From Agrobacterium tumefaciens (GTDB taxonomy: Bacteria; Pseudomonadota; Alphaproteobacteria; Rhizobiales; Rhizobiaceae), in the NCBI RefSeq assembly GCF_009649785.1, contig NZ_WJOK01000002.1, positions 62,001 to 126,000 on the forward strand: a stretch of 64,000 nt of DNA, in the 5' to 3' direction. Shown one piece after another: positions 35,727 to 44,227 of this stretch; within the stretch, counting starts at the first letter, position 1; each line of letters opens with the position of its first letter. The notes beneath the pieces are model-generated. The model was not told the origin of the DNA, made no database searches, and saw only the letters and a list, made by a program, of their open reading frames with translations. The position numbers and the translations under genes are program-made.

Positions 35727-36773
35727 TTAGATTTCGCCGTCCCGCTTGCGTGCATCCTTGCCCATGACCAGCGGCATGAGAACCGACAGGAACAGGAGCC
35801 GTAAGACGTGATGTGACCCGACATAGGCGGTATCGGCATGCATCATCACGGCCATCGCCGCCATGGTTTCAAGCCCGCCCGGCGAATAGGCGATCATCAC
35901 CGCATTGAGCGGAACGCCTGTAATGTTGGAAATCATCCAGGCGATACTTCCGGCGATCACCATCACGGCGATGGTGACGACGAAACCTGCCAGAAAGCCT
36001 TTTCGCACATCCATCAGCGACACATTCGAAAAGCGCGTGCCGATGAGACAGCCGATCAGCACATAGACCGGCAGGCTGAGCCAGCTCGGAACGCCGCCCT
36101 CGGTAAGGCTGGTAATATGGGTGCCGATGGAAACCGCGACGCCGCCCAGCAGCAGGGCTGCGGGAAATCTCCAGCGAAGGAACAGCCATCCCATCGCAAG
36201 CGACGCGCCAATGGTCAGGGCCAGTGTGAACAGGCCCATCGGTGGATTGGCGATGAGCGGTTCCGTGCTGACGAGATCGAAATATTCAACAATCAGCGGC
36301 ACGGAAAGCGTCAGCGCCAGCACCCGCACGCTTTGCACGATGCTGACGGTCGCAAGGTCGCTTTTCGTCTCGGCGCCGAGGCTGATGATATAGCTGAGGT
36401 GCCCGGGCGAAGCGCCCAGCATTGCCGTCGTCCTGTCGTATCCGAAGCCGTAATGCAGGATCCAATAGGCGACATACAGCATGATGACGACTGCAACGAG
36501 CACGATGACGAAGCTCAGTGGCCATGTCTTCGCGGCATCGATCACCGACGGCGTTACGCTCGTTCCCATCGAAATGCCGACCACAACGAAACAGGCATTG
36601 CGGATGAAGGCGGGAATCCCAAGCTTCACGCCCGCCAGTCCCGTAATCGTCACGGCGAGCGCCGGACCGGACAGAAACGGCGCTGGAACGTTAAGGAGAC
36701 TGGCAAGCAGCGCACCCATGCTGCCGACGAGCGCGGTAAGTGCAAATGTATGGAATTCAGGCTTGATGATCAT
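35727..36773 (-). CDS. AbrB-family (AbrB duplication domain) membrane protein
   Basis: 348 residues with about ten hydrophobic segments. The duplicated family pattern is visible as LLNVPAPFLSGPALAVTITGLAGV, GISMGTSVTPSVI, MLGASPGHLSYIISLGAE and, in the second half, IGCLIGTRFSNVSL and NAVMIAYSPGGLETMAAMAVMM. Annotated elsewhere as 'AbrB' or 'ammonia monooxygenase' regulators, but it is a membrane protein, and its function is not established. The ATG at 36773 is chosen over an in-frame TTG at 36797; neither has a strong ribosome site. Confidence 0.8.
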   Translation of the reverse strand: MIIKPEFHTFALTALVGSMGALLASLLNVPAPFLSGPALAVTITGLAGVKLGIPAFIRNACFVVVGISMGTSVTPSVIDAAKTWPLSFVIVLVAVVIMLYVAYWILHYGFGYDRTTAMLGASPGHLSYIISLGAETKSDLATVSIVQSVRVLALTLSVPLIVEYFDLVSTEPLIANPPMGLFTLALTIGASLAMGWLFLRWRFPAALLLGGVAVSIGTHITSLTEGGVPSWLSLPVYVLIGCLIGTRFSNVSLMDVRKGFLAGFVVTIAVMVIAGSIAWMISNITGVPLNAVMIAYSPGGLETMAAMAVMMHADTAYVGSHHVLRLLFLSVLMPLVMGKDARKRDGEI

Positions 36774-36879
36774 TGCGACGCTGGCTGATTGCTTCAAAAA
36801 AGCTCGCGACCAAATGCGCCGCTTCGTCTCCTGGCGTCAACACGCTCGACCAAAAATATTGCATTTCCGAAGTATTCTA

Positions 36880-36912
36880 TAAAAGAAAAGCCCGTGACCT
36901 GCGGACACGGGC
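36880..36912 (-). terminator. Rho-independent terminator of rirA
   Basis: GCCCGTG (36890-36896) pairs with CACGGGC (36906-36912). On the minus strand the stem is followed by TTTTCTTTT. It lies just past the rirA stop codon and separates rirA from the AbrB-family gene. Confidence 0.8.
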
Positions 36913-36943
36913 TAGCGCAATTGTTGCTTGGGCAATGGGATGA

Positions 36944-37414
36944 TCAGGCGGCCGGCAAGGCGGCGATCTTTGGCATTTCCGTGTCGATGCCGAGCAGGAA
37001 GTTGATCTGCGGCCGCGCCTTGACGAGATCGTCGATGGAATATTCCGCCAGCACATCGAAGAAGGCATTGAGCGCCTTGCGAAGCGCCGAGTTGAGGCCG
37101 CAGCTATCCACAAGCGGACATTCGACAGCACCGTCCTCGAAGCATTCCGCCATGGCAAAACTGTCTTCGGTCACCTTCACCACGTCAAACAGGCTGATTT
37201 TCTCAGCGGGTTTACCAAGACGCACGCCGCCGTTACGGCCGCGCACGGTTTCCACCAGACCGGCCTTGTTGAGCGGCTGCAGAATTTTGAAAAGGAACAG
37301 CTCAGATACGCCATAAGCCCTGGCGATCTCCGGAATGCGGCTCAACTTGCCTTCATTTGCGGCGCAATACATCAACATGCGAACGGCATAGTTGGTCTGT
37401 TTGGTCAAACGCAT
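36944..37414 (-). CDS. rirA: Rhizobial iron regulator RirA (Rrf2 family)
   Basis: 156 residues. RirA is an Fe-S cluster repressor that shuts down iron-uptake genes when iron is sufficient in rhizobia and Agrobacterium. The Rrf2 winged helix runs through MRLTKQTNYAVRMLMYCAAN and SELFLFKILQPLNKAGLVETVRGRNGGVRLGKP. The three cluster ligands are present at C91, C99 and C105 (CFEDGAVECPLVDSC). AGGAG precedes the ATG. Divergent from an iron-binding protein gene, with ICE-like and IRO-like motifs between them. Confidence 0.97.
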   Translation of the reverse strand: MRLTKQTNYAVRMLMYCAANEGKLSRIPEIARAYGVSELFLFKILQPLNKAGLVETVRGRNGGVRLGKPAEKISLFDVVKVTEDSFAMAECFEDGAVECPLVDSCGLNSALRKALNAFFDVLAEYSIDDLVKARPQINFLLGIDTEMPKIAALPAA

Positions 37415-37453
37415 GCTGGTCTCCTAACTCTCAATGTGGAGTTATATAGTCTC

Positions 37454-37488
37454 TTTTTCAGTTTAGAACAATTCCAGAAACTGAAAAA
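37454..37488. promoter_or_regulatory. Large palindrome with ICE (Irr) motif upstream of rirA
   Basis: TTTTTCAGTTT (37454-37464) and AAACTGAAAAA (37478-37488) are perfect 11-bp inverted repeats. Within them TTTAGAA-CAA-TTCCAGA (37462-37478) resembles the iron control element TTTAGAA-N3-TTCTAAA recognised by Irr, fully in the left half and 5 of 7 in the right (consensus from memory). It lies 40-75 bases upstream of the rirA start. Confidence 0.5.
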
Positions 37489-37553
37489 ACTGGCAGCCAT
37501 CCGATATTTCTCGGACAGCCTTGTTGACCGCTTTGATGATTCATGAACAAACA

Positions 37554-37568
37554 AGTCAAGAATCTGAA
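37554..37568 (+). promoter_or_regulatory. Candidate IRO box (RirA site) upstream of the ferric-iron binding protein gene
   Basis: TGAACAAACAAGTCA fits the iron-responsive operator pattern TGA-N9-TCA exactly. It lies seven bases before the ribosome site (GGAGG at 37575-37579) of the gene starting at 37588 and in the intergenic region shared with rirA. The pattern is short, so chance occurrence is possible. Confidence 0.5.
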
Positions 37569-37587
37569 TGTAATGGAGGCATTCTTA

Positions 37588-38637
37588 ATGGCAAGCTTGA
37601 AATCGTGTTTTTCCGCTGCCGTTTTTTCGGGTCTGACGATCCTCTGGGCCGCGCCCGCTGCTTTTGCGGGCGGCGAGGTGAACGTCTATTCCTACCGGCA
37701 GCCCGAGTTGATCCAGCCGCTGCTCGATGCCTTCACGAAAGAAACGGGCATAGAGGCCAACGTTCTCTTCCTCGACAAGGGTCTGGTGGAGCGCATTCAG
37801 GCAGAAGGCGTCAATTCGCCGGCCGACGTGCTGTTGACGGTCGATATCGCCCGGCTTGTCGAGGCGAAAGAAGGCGGCGTCACACAGCCGGTGCTGAACG
37901 ATCCCGTCATTGAAAAGGATATCCCGGCCAATCTGCGCGATCCGCAAGGCGAGTGGTTCGGCCTGACGACGCGTGGCCGCGTGGTATATGCCTCAAAGGA
38001 GCGGGTCACCCAGAAAGACATCACCTATGAAGAGCTTGCCGATCCGAAATGGAAGGGCAAGATCTGCATTCGCGACGGCCAGCATTCCTACAATATCGCG
38101 CTGATCGCCTCGATGATCGCCCATCATGGTGTCGATTATACCCGGACATGGCTGACCGGCCTTAAGAACAATCTTGCCCGCAAGCCTGATGGAACAGACC
38201 GCAGCCAGGCCAAATCGATCTTTTCCGGCGAATGCGATATCGCGCTAGGCAATACCTATTATGTCGGCCTGATGCTGACCAACGACCGCGAGCCGGAGGA
38301 AAAGGTTTGGGCGGGATCGGTGCGGGTGATCTTTCCCAATGCGGGCGATCGCGGAACGCATGTGAATATTTCCGGCATGGCGCTGACGAAATACGCACCC
38401 AACAAGGACAATGCGCTGAAGCTGATGGAATTCCTGGCATCGCGCGAGGCGCAGGAAATCTATGCCAAGCAGGTCTTCGAATACCCGGTGCTGCCCGGCG
38501 CGGAGCCTTCCGATGTCGTGAAGGGCTTCGGCCCCATCAATCCGGACAAGCTGCCACTGACGGATATTGCCGCCCACCGCAAACAGGCATCCGAGCTGGT
38601 GGACGAAGTGGGTTTCAACGACGGCCCGACCAATTGA
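37588..38637 (+). CDS. Ferric-iron ABC transporter substrate-binding protein (FbpA/FutA-like)
   Basis: 349 residues. Signal peptide (MASLKSCFSAAVFSGLTIL, cleavage near AAFAGG). The body has VNVYSYRQPELIQPLLDAFTKETGIEANVLF, the CIRDGQHSYNIALIASMIAHHG loop, and the paired tyrosines of NTYYVGLML that ligate Fe(III) in FbpA/FutA proteins. GGAGG eight bases before the ATG at 37588 fixes the start. It is divergent from rirA. No permease or ATPase gene follows, so its partners are elsewhere. Confidence 0.9.
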   Translation: MASLKSCFSAAVFSGLTILWAAPAAFAGGEVNVYSYRQPELIQPLLDAFTKETGIEANVLFLDKGLVERIQAEGVNSPADVLLTVDIARLVEAKEGGVTQPVLNDPVIEKDIPANLRDPQGEWFGLTTRGRVVYASKERVTQKDITYEELADPKWKGKICIRDGQHSYNIALIASMIAHHGVDYTRTWLTGLKNNLARKPDGTDRSQAKSIFSGECDIALGNTYYVGLMLTNDREPEEKVWAGSVRVIFPNAGDRGTHVNISGMALTKYAPNKDNALKLMEFLASREAQEIYAKQVFEYPVLPGAEPSDVVKGFGPINPDKLPLTDIAAHRKQASELVDEVGFNDGPTN

Positions 38638-38669
38638 CGTCGTTTACACGCCTGTGACCGGTTAGGATA

Positions 38670-38692
38670 CCGGCGGGTCAATCGCCCGCCGG
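38670..38692. terminator. Bidirectional stem-loop between the iron-binding protein gene and mmsA
   Basis: CCGGCGGG (38670-38677) pairs perfectly with CCCGCCGG (38685-38692) around a 7-base loop, between two convergent genes. Only a short T-rich stretch (GTCATTGTTT) follows on the + strand. Confidence 0.6.
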
Positions 38693-38715
38693 GTCATTGT
38701 TTAGAGACGCATTGC

Positions 38716-40212
38716 TTACTTCATCGTCGGCATGACGAATTCGGCACCCGATTTGATGCCGGACGGCCAACGCGAGGTGATCGTCTTGGTCTTCGTCCAG
38801 AACTTGATCGAATCTGTTCCGTGCTGGTTGAGATCGCCGAAGCTCGAGGCCTTCCAGCCGCCGAAGGAGTGGTAGGCGAGCGGAACAGGGATCGGAACGT
38901 TGATGCCGATCATGCCGATATTGATGCGGCTGGCGAAGTCACGCGCAGCGTCGCCGTCGCGGGTGTAGATCGCAACACCGTTGCCATATTCATGCTTCAT
39001 CGGCAGTTCCAGCGCGTCTTCGTAGTTCTTGGCGCGAACGACGGAGAGAACCGGTCCGAAGATTTCCGTCTTGTAGATGTCCATGTCAGGGGTGACGTGG
39101 TCGAACAGGCAGCCACCGACGAAATAGCCGTCTTCATAACCCTGGAGCTTGAAGTCGCGGCCATCGACCAGCAGCTTTGCGCCCTGCTCGACACCGCTGT
39201 CGATCAGACCCTTGACGCGCGTTTGCGCTTCCTTGGTAACGAGCGGGCCCATATCGGCCTTGTCGTCGGTGTAGGGGCCGATCTTCAGTGCTTCGATCTG
39301 CGGGATGAGCTTTTCAACGAGACGGTTGGCCGTTTCTTCGCCAACCGGAACCGCAACCGACACGGCCATGCAGCGTTCGCCGGCCGAACCGTAACCGGCG
39401 CCCATCAGGGCGTTCACGGCCTGATCGAGATCGGCATCAGGCATGATGATCATGTGGTTCTTCGCGCCGCCGAAGCACTGTGCGCGCTTGCCGTTCATGG
39501 CGGCAGTACCGTAGACGTAGCGGGCAATCGGCGTGGAACCGACGAAGGAAACCGCGCCGATATCCGGATCGGTCAGGATGGCGTCGACAGCGCCCTTGTC
39601 ACCATTGACGACGTTGAGGATGCCAGCCGGAAGACCTGCCTCGATCATCAGTTCGGCAAGGCGGATCGGCAGGGACGGATCGCGCTCGGAAGGCTTGAGG
39701 ATAAAGGCGTTGCCGCAGGCGATTGCCGGCGCAAACATCCACATTGGGATCATGCCGGGGAAGTTGAACGGCGTGATGCCCGCACCGATGCCGACCGGCT
39801 GGCGGATCGAATACATGTCGATGGCGGGACCTGCGCCCTCGGTGAACTCACCCTTCTGCAGATGCGGAATGCCGCAGACGAATTCGCAGACTTCGAGGCC
39901 GCGCACGATATCGCCCTTGGAATCTTCGACGGTCTTTCCGTGCTCGCTGGAGAGCAGCACCGCCAGTTCATTCATGTCGCGGTTCAGAAGTTCGACGAAC
40001 TTGAAGAAAACGCGGGCGCGGCGCTGCGGGTTGGTGGCGGCCCACTTCGGCTGTGCCGCTTTTGCGCTTTCCACGGCAGCGCGCAGCTCGGCGTCGCTGG
40101 CAAGCGCGACAGTCGCCTGCACTTCGCCGGTTGCCGGGTTGTAGACGTTAGATGTGCGGCCACTGGTGCCGGACACATGCTTGCCGTTGATGAAATGGCC
40201 GATTTCCCTCAT
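38716..40212 (-). CDS. mmsA: Methylmalonate-semialdehyde dehydrogenase (acylating)
   Basis: CoA-dependent aldehyde dehydrogenase that converts methylmalonate or malonate semialdehyde to propionyl- or acetyl-CoA, in valine and inositol breakdown. 498 residues. NAD site ITPFNFPGMIPMWMFAPAIACGN, MMSDH-specific FGGAKNHMIIMPDADLDQAVNALMGAGYGSAGERCMA with the catalytic Cys, and the C-terminal SFGDLNQHGTDSIKFWTKTKTITSRWP. The ATG at 40212 gives the normal MREIGHFINGK start. Confidence 0.95.
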   Translation of the reverse strand: MREIGHFINGKHVSGTSGRTSNVYNPATGEVQATVALASDAELRAAVESAKAAQPKWAATNPQRRARVFFKFVELLNRDMNELAVLLSSEHGKTVEDSKGDIVRGLEVCEFVCGIPHLQKGEFTEGAGPAIDMYSIRQPVGIGAGITPFNFPGMIPMWMFAPAIACGNAFILKPSERDPSLPIRLAELMIEAGLPAGILNVVNGDKGAVDAILTDPDIGAVSFVGSTPIARYVYGTAAMNGKRAQCFGGAKNHMIIMPDADLDQAVNALMGAGYGSAGERCMAVSVAVPVGEETANRLVEKLIPQIEALKIGPYTDDKADMGPLVTKEAQTRVKGLIDSGVEQGAKLLVDGRDFKLQGYEDGYFVGGCLFDHVTPDMDIYKTEIFGPVLSVVRAKNYEDALELPMKHEYGNGVAIYTRDGDAARDFASRINIGMIGINVPIPVPLAYHSFGGWKASSFGDLNQHGTDSIKFWTKTKTITSRWPSGIKSGAEFVMPTMK

Positions 40213-40387
40213 GGGGCTTTCCTCCGCGATTTTTTGATGGGTGCAGCATTGCACTTGAATTTGTACAAATCAATGAACTCAGATAAGAAACCGTTGTGCG
40301 TAAATTGAAGCAAGGCGAGTATTTTGAGGGTGGCGGTGGATTTCCGACACCGACACGTTCGCCGGTCAACAGAAGGTCAGAAGCTTG

Positions 40388-40702
40388 ATGAGCGATGAAC
40401 CGGTCGTGCGGATGGCTGAAATCCAAATCGATCCAACCCAGCTGGATGCCTATCGCAGACTGCTTGCAGAAGAGATCGAAGCTTCGGTCAGCCTGGAAAT
40501 TGGTGTGCTTGCATTAAATGCGGTGGCAATTAAAGGCAGTCCGGAAAAGATTCGCATCCTCGAAGTCTACGCGGACCGGGCGGCATATGAAGCGCATCTG
40601 CAAACGCCGCATTTTCTGAAATACAAAGAGGGTGTGGCAGGAATGGTGACGTCGCTGACCTTGCTTGATGTCGAACCCATAATGCTGCGCAGCAAACCAT
40701 GA
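40388..40702 (+). CDS. Antibiotic-biosynthesis-monooxygenase-fold (ABM) small protein
   Basis: 104 residues with a dimeric alpha/beta-barrel ABM fold: VRMAEIQIDPTQLDAYRRLLAEEIEASV, ILEVYADRAAYEAHLQTPHFLKYKEGVAGMV. Proteins of this type are quinol monooxygenases, haem-degrading enzymes or small oxidoreductases; the function here is not clear. The ATG at 40388 follows an in-frame TTG and is preferred. Its stop overlaps the LysR gene start by four bases. Divergent from mmsA. Confidence 0.8.
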   Translation: MSDEPVVRMAEIQIDPTQLDAYRRLLAEEIEASVSLEIGVLALNAVAIKGSPEKIRILEVYADRAAYEAHLQTPHFLKYKEGVAGMVTSLTLLDVEPIMLRSKP

Positions 40703-41580
40703 ATTGGGATGACGTCCGCATCTTCCTCGCCGTTGCCCGCTCCGGGCAGATCCTTGCCGCATCGAAACGGCTCGGACTCAACCACGCAACGCTTTCGCGA
40801 CGATTGACGTCGCTGGAGCAGGCACTGAAGACCCAATTATTTATCCGCCGGACGAACGGTTGCGAACTGACCGAAGAAGGTCAGCTGTTTTTGGGCGCCG
40901 CCGAGCGCATGGAAACCGAAATGCTGAATGCGCAGGCAAATCTCGGTCGTGTCGATACGGCAGTGGCGGGAACGGTGCGCATCGGCGCGCCCGATGGTCT
41001 CGGGGTTTCTTTTCTTGCGCCACGGCTTGGCCGGCTGACCGCGCGTTATCCCGACCTGAAAATCCAGCTCGTGCCGGTGCCGCGCTCCTTTTCCCTGTCG
41101 CAGCGAGAGGCCGATATCGCCATCACCATCGAGCGGCCGGAACAGGGTAGGCTGATGTTTTCCAAGCTCACCGACTATTCGCTGGGGCTTTACGCATCGA
41201 AGTCCTATCTCTCCGAATATGGAACGCCTGCGGATGTGGAAACACTCAAGCGCCATCGGCGCATCGGCTACGTCGAGGATCTGATCTTCTCGCCTTCTCT
41301 GAACTATACCGGCGAGATCATGCGCGACTGGGACGCCGCCTTTGAAATATCCAGCGCCACCGGTCAGACCGAGGCGGTGCGCTCGGGCGCCGGTATCGGC
41401 ATCCTGCACAATTACATTGCCGGACAATATCCCGAACTTCTGCGGATCATGCCGCATATGAGCATAAGCCGGTCCTATTGGACGGCCTATCACGAATCCG
41501 CCCGTCAGTTGGTCCGCGTGCGCACGGTGGTCGATTTTCTCCAGGAACTCGTTGCCGAAGAGAAGCGCATGTTCGCGTGA
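40699..41580 (+). CDS. LysR-family transcriptional regulator
   Basis: 293 residues. N-terminal winged helix MNWDDVRIFLAVARSGQILAASKRLGLNHATLSRRLTSLEQALKTQLFIRR, then a type-2 periplasmic-binding-like effector domain beginning AGTVRIGAPDGLGVSFLAPRLGRL. It is translationally coupled to the ABM gene (ATGA) and reads away from mmsA, so it is a natural candidate to control mmsA or the ABM gene. Effector unknown. Confidence 0.9.
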   Translation: MNWDDVRIFLAVARSGQILAASKRLGLNHATLSRRLTSLEQALKTQLFIRRTNGCELTEEGQLFLGAAERMETEMLNAQANLGRVDTAVAGTVRIGAPDGLGVSFLAPRLGRLTARYPDLKIQLVPVPRSFSLSQREADIAITIERPEQGRLMFSKLTDYSLGLYASKSYLSEYGTPADVETLKRHRRIGYVEDLIFSPSLNYTGEIMRDWDAAFEISSATGQTEAVRSGAGIGILHNYIAGQYPELLRIMPHMSISRSYWTAYHESARQLVRVRTVVDFLQELVAEEKRMFA

Positions 41581-41696
41581 CATCGAAATTGCCGATTTAT
41601 TAGTACTATTAATACGCGAGTCCTCCCGCTTCGGGCTTGACAAACGAGGGCTGGCTGAACGACCAATGCAGCCATTGGGAGAGAACGGAACCTGAC

Positions 41697-42617
41697 ATGC
41701 CGAATATATTACGAAAGCTTTCGCCGACTGGCCTCGGCGTGGCCGTCATGCTGCTTGGAATGCTGCTTTTCGCGTTGAACGACGCTATGGGAAAATGGCT
41801 GGTTTCGACCTACAGCCAGGGGCAGGTGATCCTCATCCGCAGCGTCGCTGCCCTTGTCATCCTGGTTCCGATCGTGTGGAAAGGCGGTCTTTCCGGCCTC
41901 ATGAAAATCGAGCGACCGTCTCTTCAGGTGGCGCGCGTATTCTTCTCCACCGCCGAGCTTTTCTGTTTCTATTTCGCAGTCGCTGCCCTGCCGCTGGCAG
42001 ACGTGATGACCTATTGGCTCGCCGCCCCCATTTATGTTGCGGCTCTATCGCCGTTTCTCCTGGGAGAAAAGGTCGGCTGGCGTCGCTGGACGGCCATCGC
42101 CATTGGTTTCGTCGGTGTTCTCATTGCCTTGCAGCCAAGCTCGGCAAGCCTCACCTCGGCCGCACTGTTTTCCATTCTCGGCAGCGCCGCCTTCGCCTTC
42201 ATGATGTTGTCCGGACGCCAGCTACGCAACACGCCCGATACGGTGCTCGCTTTCTGGCAGATCATCGGTGCGGGGCTTGCGGGCCTCGTTGCGGTGTTCG
42301 TCACGCCGTCGGGCTGGTTGCCGGTCCAGTCCGGTTTCGATCTCGCTTTCCTCGGCCTGCTCGGCGTGGTCGCCATGGCAGCGCATGTGCTGGTCAACCG
42401 CGCTCTGAAGCTCGCGGACGCCGCGACCGTCGCGCCGCTGCAATACACATTGCTGCTCTGGGCGGTGGTCTTTGGTTGGCTGTTCTTTGGTGATGTGCCG
42501 CAGACCAGTATCGTCGTCGGTGCGGGCCTGATCGTTCTTTCCGGCCTTTATATTTTCTTCCGTGAAAATACGCTCAAACGCGGTCGCGAAAAGGTGGATA
42601 TACTGGCTGCGGACTAG
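41697..42617 (+). CDS. EamA/DMT-family metabolite transporter
   Basis: 306 residues with ten predicted membrane helices in two EamA repeats: GVAVMLLGMLLFALNDAMGKWLV (repeat 1) and SLTSAALFSILGSAAFAFMMLSGRQL (repeat 2). C-terminal PLQYTLLLWAVVFGWLFFGDVPQTSIVVGAGLIVLSGLYIFFRE is typical. A likely exporter of amino acids or other metabolites. The ATG at 41697 is taken, as the upstream extension is not hydrophobic. Confidence 0.87.
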   Translation: MPNILRKLSPTGLGVAVMLLGMLLFALNDAMGKWLVSTYSQGQVILIRSVAALVILVPIVWKGGLSGLMKIERPSLQVARVFFSTAELFCFYFAVAALPLADVMTYWLAAPIYVAALSPFLLGEKVGWRRWTAIAIGFVGVLIALQPSSASLTSAALFSILGSAAFAFMMLSGRQLRNTPDTVLAFWQIIGAGLAGLVAVFVTPSGWLPVQSGFDLAFLGLLGVVAMAAHVLVNRALKLADAATVAPLQYTLLLWAVVFGWLFFGDVPQTSIVVGAGLIVLSGLYIFFRENTLKRGREKVDILAAD

Positions 42618-42924
42618 ACATTTCCTCTGTTTACCCGTGATGGCGCCGCCGAAATCATCACGGGACTTGACGAAGAGGTGATCTTCGAGGAGTAAGAGAA
42701 GGTCCTGCGATCATATGTCTCGCAAGGGCAGAGGAAACAAAGGTGCCGGGCCCCTCTGGCGAGAGTTTTACGGCGCTCTCGTGATGTCGGTACCGCCTGC
42801 AAAAATTGGCCGGCGGATTAAAAACTATGAAAAACCTGAATGTGCTTCGCGCGCGTGCTTTCTGCGTGCGGCCCGACGTCCTGCGTCGTTCCGCAATCGC
42901 TCTCGTTACCGGAGGTAACCGGAC
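42618..42924 (+). promoter_or_regulatory. Long structured leader region of the DUF475 gene
   Basis: 307 bases without a convincing gene. Several local hairpins are visible: GAAGA-GGTGA-TCTTC near 42672-42686 and CGAGAG / CTCTCG near 42760-42781. Next to the ATG, GTTACC (42905-42910) pairs with GGTAAC (42914-42919), so the ribosome site GGAGG (42911-42915) is in the loop and right arm of a hairpin. TerC-related genes are often controlled by Mn2+ or pH-responsive leaders (yybP-ykoY), but I do not find that motif here. Confidence 0.45.
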
Positions 42925-44031
42925 ATGAGCGCCGCCCAGAAAACCACACTTTCCTACTTCAAGTGGGCTTTTATCGTCACCATCGTCGGTCTGATCCTTG
43001 GCGGCTATCTCGGCTGGGAAATGACCGGAACTGTCAGTGGAACAGCGACGATCTTCTTCATTTGTGCGGTGCTTGCCGTGCTGGAAATTTCGCTTTCCTT
43101 CGACAACGCCATCGTCAACGCCAACAAGCTGAAAGAGATGACGCCAGTCTGGCAGCATCGCTTCCTGACCTGGGGTATTCTGATAGCCGTTTTCGGCATG
43201 CGTATCGTCTTCCCGCTGCTGATCGTGGTCGTTGCCGCCAATGTCGGCCCCTGGACGGCGCTCGTCATGGCGGCCACGCAGCCGGAACGTTATGCAGAAA
43301 TCATGCGTGACGCCCATCTGCCGATCGCTGCTTTCGGCGGTACCTTCCTGATGATGGTCGGTCTCAACTTCTTCTTCGACCATGAGAAGGACGTGCACTG
43401 GGTGCGCTGGATCGAGGAAAAGGCTGCGGTCTATTCCTCCGTCAAGGGTATCGAGATCGCCTTCGTGCTGGTCGTCATGCTGGCCTTCTCTCGTATCATC
43501 GGCGCCAGCGACAATCCGGAGCTTGGTCCGGTTGCGGCCAACACCTTTTTCCATGCGGCAATCTGGGGTCTTTTGACCTTCCTGCTGGTGGAAGTCGTCG
43601 GCGGTATTCTCGATCGTAGCCAGGAAGTGCTCGAAGGCGCTGCAAAAGGCGGCTTCGGTGCGTTTCTCTATCTCGAGGTGCTCGATGCAAGCTTCTCCTT
43701 CGATGGCGTCATCGGTGCTTTTGCGCTGACGCAGAACCTGTTCATCATCGCCATCGGCCTCGGTATCGGCGCCATGTACGTGCGCTCGATGACGATCATG
43801 CTGGTGGAAAAGGGAACGCTCGCCGAATACCGCTATCTGGAACACGGCGCTTTCTACGCGATCCTCATCCTGTCCGTCATCATGTACGTGCAGACGATGT
43901 TCCACATTCCGGAGGTCATCACCGGCCTTGGTGGCGCGACCCTGATCGGCATTTCGCTCTGGTCGTCGATCCGACATAACCGGCGGCACAATGCAGATGC
44001 GACCGATGCCGCATGCGGTGCGGAAATCTGA
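42925..44031 (+). CDS. DUF475 integral membrane protein (TerC-like)
   Basis: 368 residues with about nine hydrophobic segments. Acidic in-membrane motifs ISLSFDNAIVNANKLKEM and LDASFSFDGVIGAFALTQN are typical of the TerC/DUF475 group, which is linked to metal (Mn2+) export or tellurite resistance in relatives; the exact substrate is unknown. A GGAGG precedes the ATG inside a hairpin. It is followed by an intrinsic terminator at 44048-44078. Confidence 0.85.
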   Translation: MSAAQKTTLSYFKWAFIVTIVGLILGGYLGWEMTGTVSGTATIFFICAVLAVLEISLSFDNAIVNANKLKEMTPVWQHRFLTWGILIAVFGMRIVFPLLIVVVAANVGPWTALVMAATQPERYAEIMRDAHLPIAAFGGTFLMMVGLNFFFDHEKDVHWVRWIEEKAAVYSSVKGIEIAFVLVVMLAFSRIIGASDNPELGPVAANTFFHAAIWGLLTFLLVEVVGGILDRSQEVLEGAAKGGFGAFLYLEVLDASFSFDGVIGAFALTQNLFIIAIGLGIGAMYVRSMTIMLVEKGTLAEYRYLEHGAFYAILILSVIMYVQTMFHIPEVITGLGGATLIGISLWSSIRHNRRHNADATDAACGAEI

Positions 44032-44047
44032 TCCATCCCGATCCCAG

Positions 44048-44078
44048 CCTTCCGCTGTTACGGCGGAAGGCAGTTTTT
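44048..44078 (+). terminator. Rho-independent terminator of the DUF475 gene
   Basis: CCTTCCGC (44048-44055) pairs perfectly with GCGGAAGG (44063-44070) around a 7-base loop, followed by CAGTTTTT on the + strand. Confidence 0.85.
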
Positions 44079-44201
44079 AAGCACTGAATTGCTGATTGCC
44101 TGTTTTTGTTGCTATTTCCGCCTTGCGGAAAATTTGAACATAACATCGAAGTTATACCCCAAGCACCTGTTTTTGCTCGTATTTGTGCGCTGCAGTAAAA
44201 C

Positions 44202-44217
44202 TGGCACGCTTCCTGCA
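44202..44217 (+). promoter_or_regulatory. Candidate sigma-54 (RpoN) promoter
   Basis: TGGCACGCTTCCTGCA has the invariant GG and GC dinucleotides exactly ten bases apart and matches TGGCAC-N5-TTGCA except for one C in place of T. It lies in the 368-base gap between the DUF475 terminator and marR, reads rightward, and would start transcription near 44228, upstream of two hairpins. Confidence 0.5.
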
Positions 44218-44227
44218 TCTCATCTTG

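Noticed and set aside
38821-40308. 495-residue frame opposite mmsA
   Set aside because: It mirrors mmsA almost exactly, an effect of GC-rich third positions; composition is Asp/Arg/Val-rich with no recognisable domain.
42618-42924. yybP-ykoY manganese riboswitch
   Set aside because: The conserved GGGGAGUAG and GGGCAAGAC-like blocks are not found by eye, so I list only a structured leader.
42658-43989. 443-residue frame opposite the DUF475 gene
   Set aside because: Antisense to a clear membrane-protein gene; highly charged His/Asp/Glu-rich text typical of a shadow frame.
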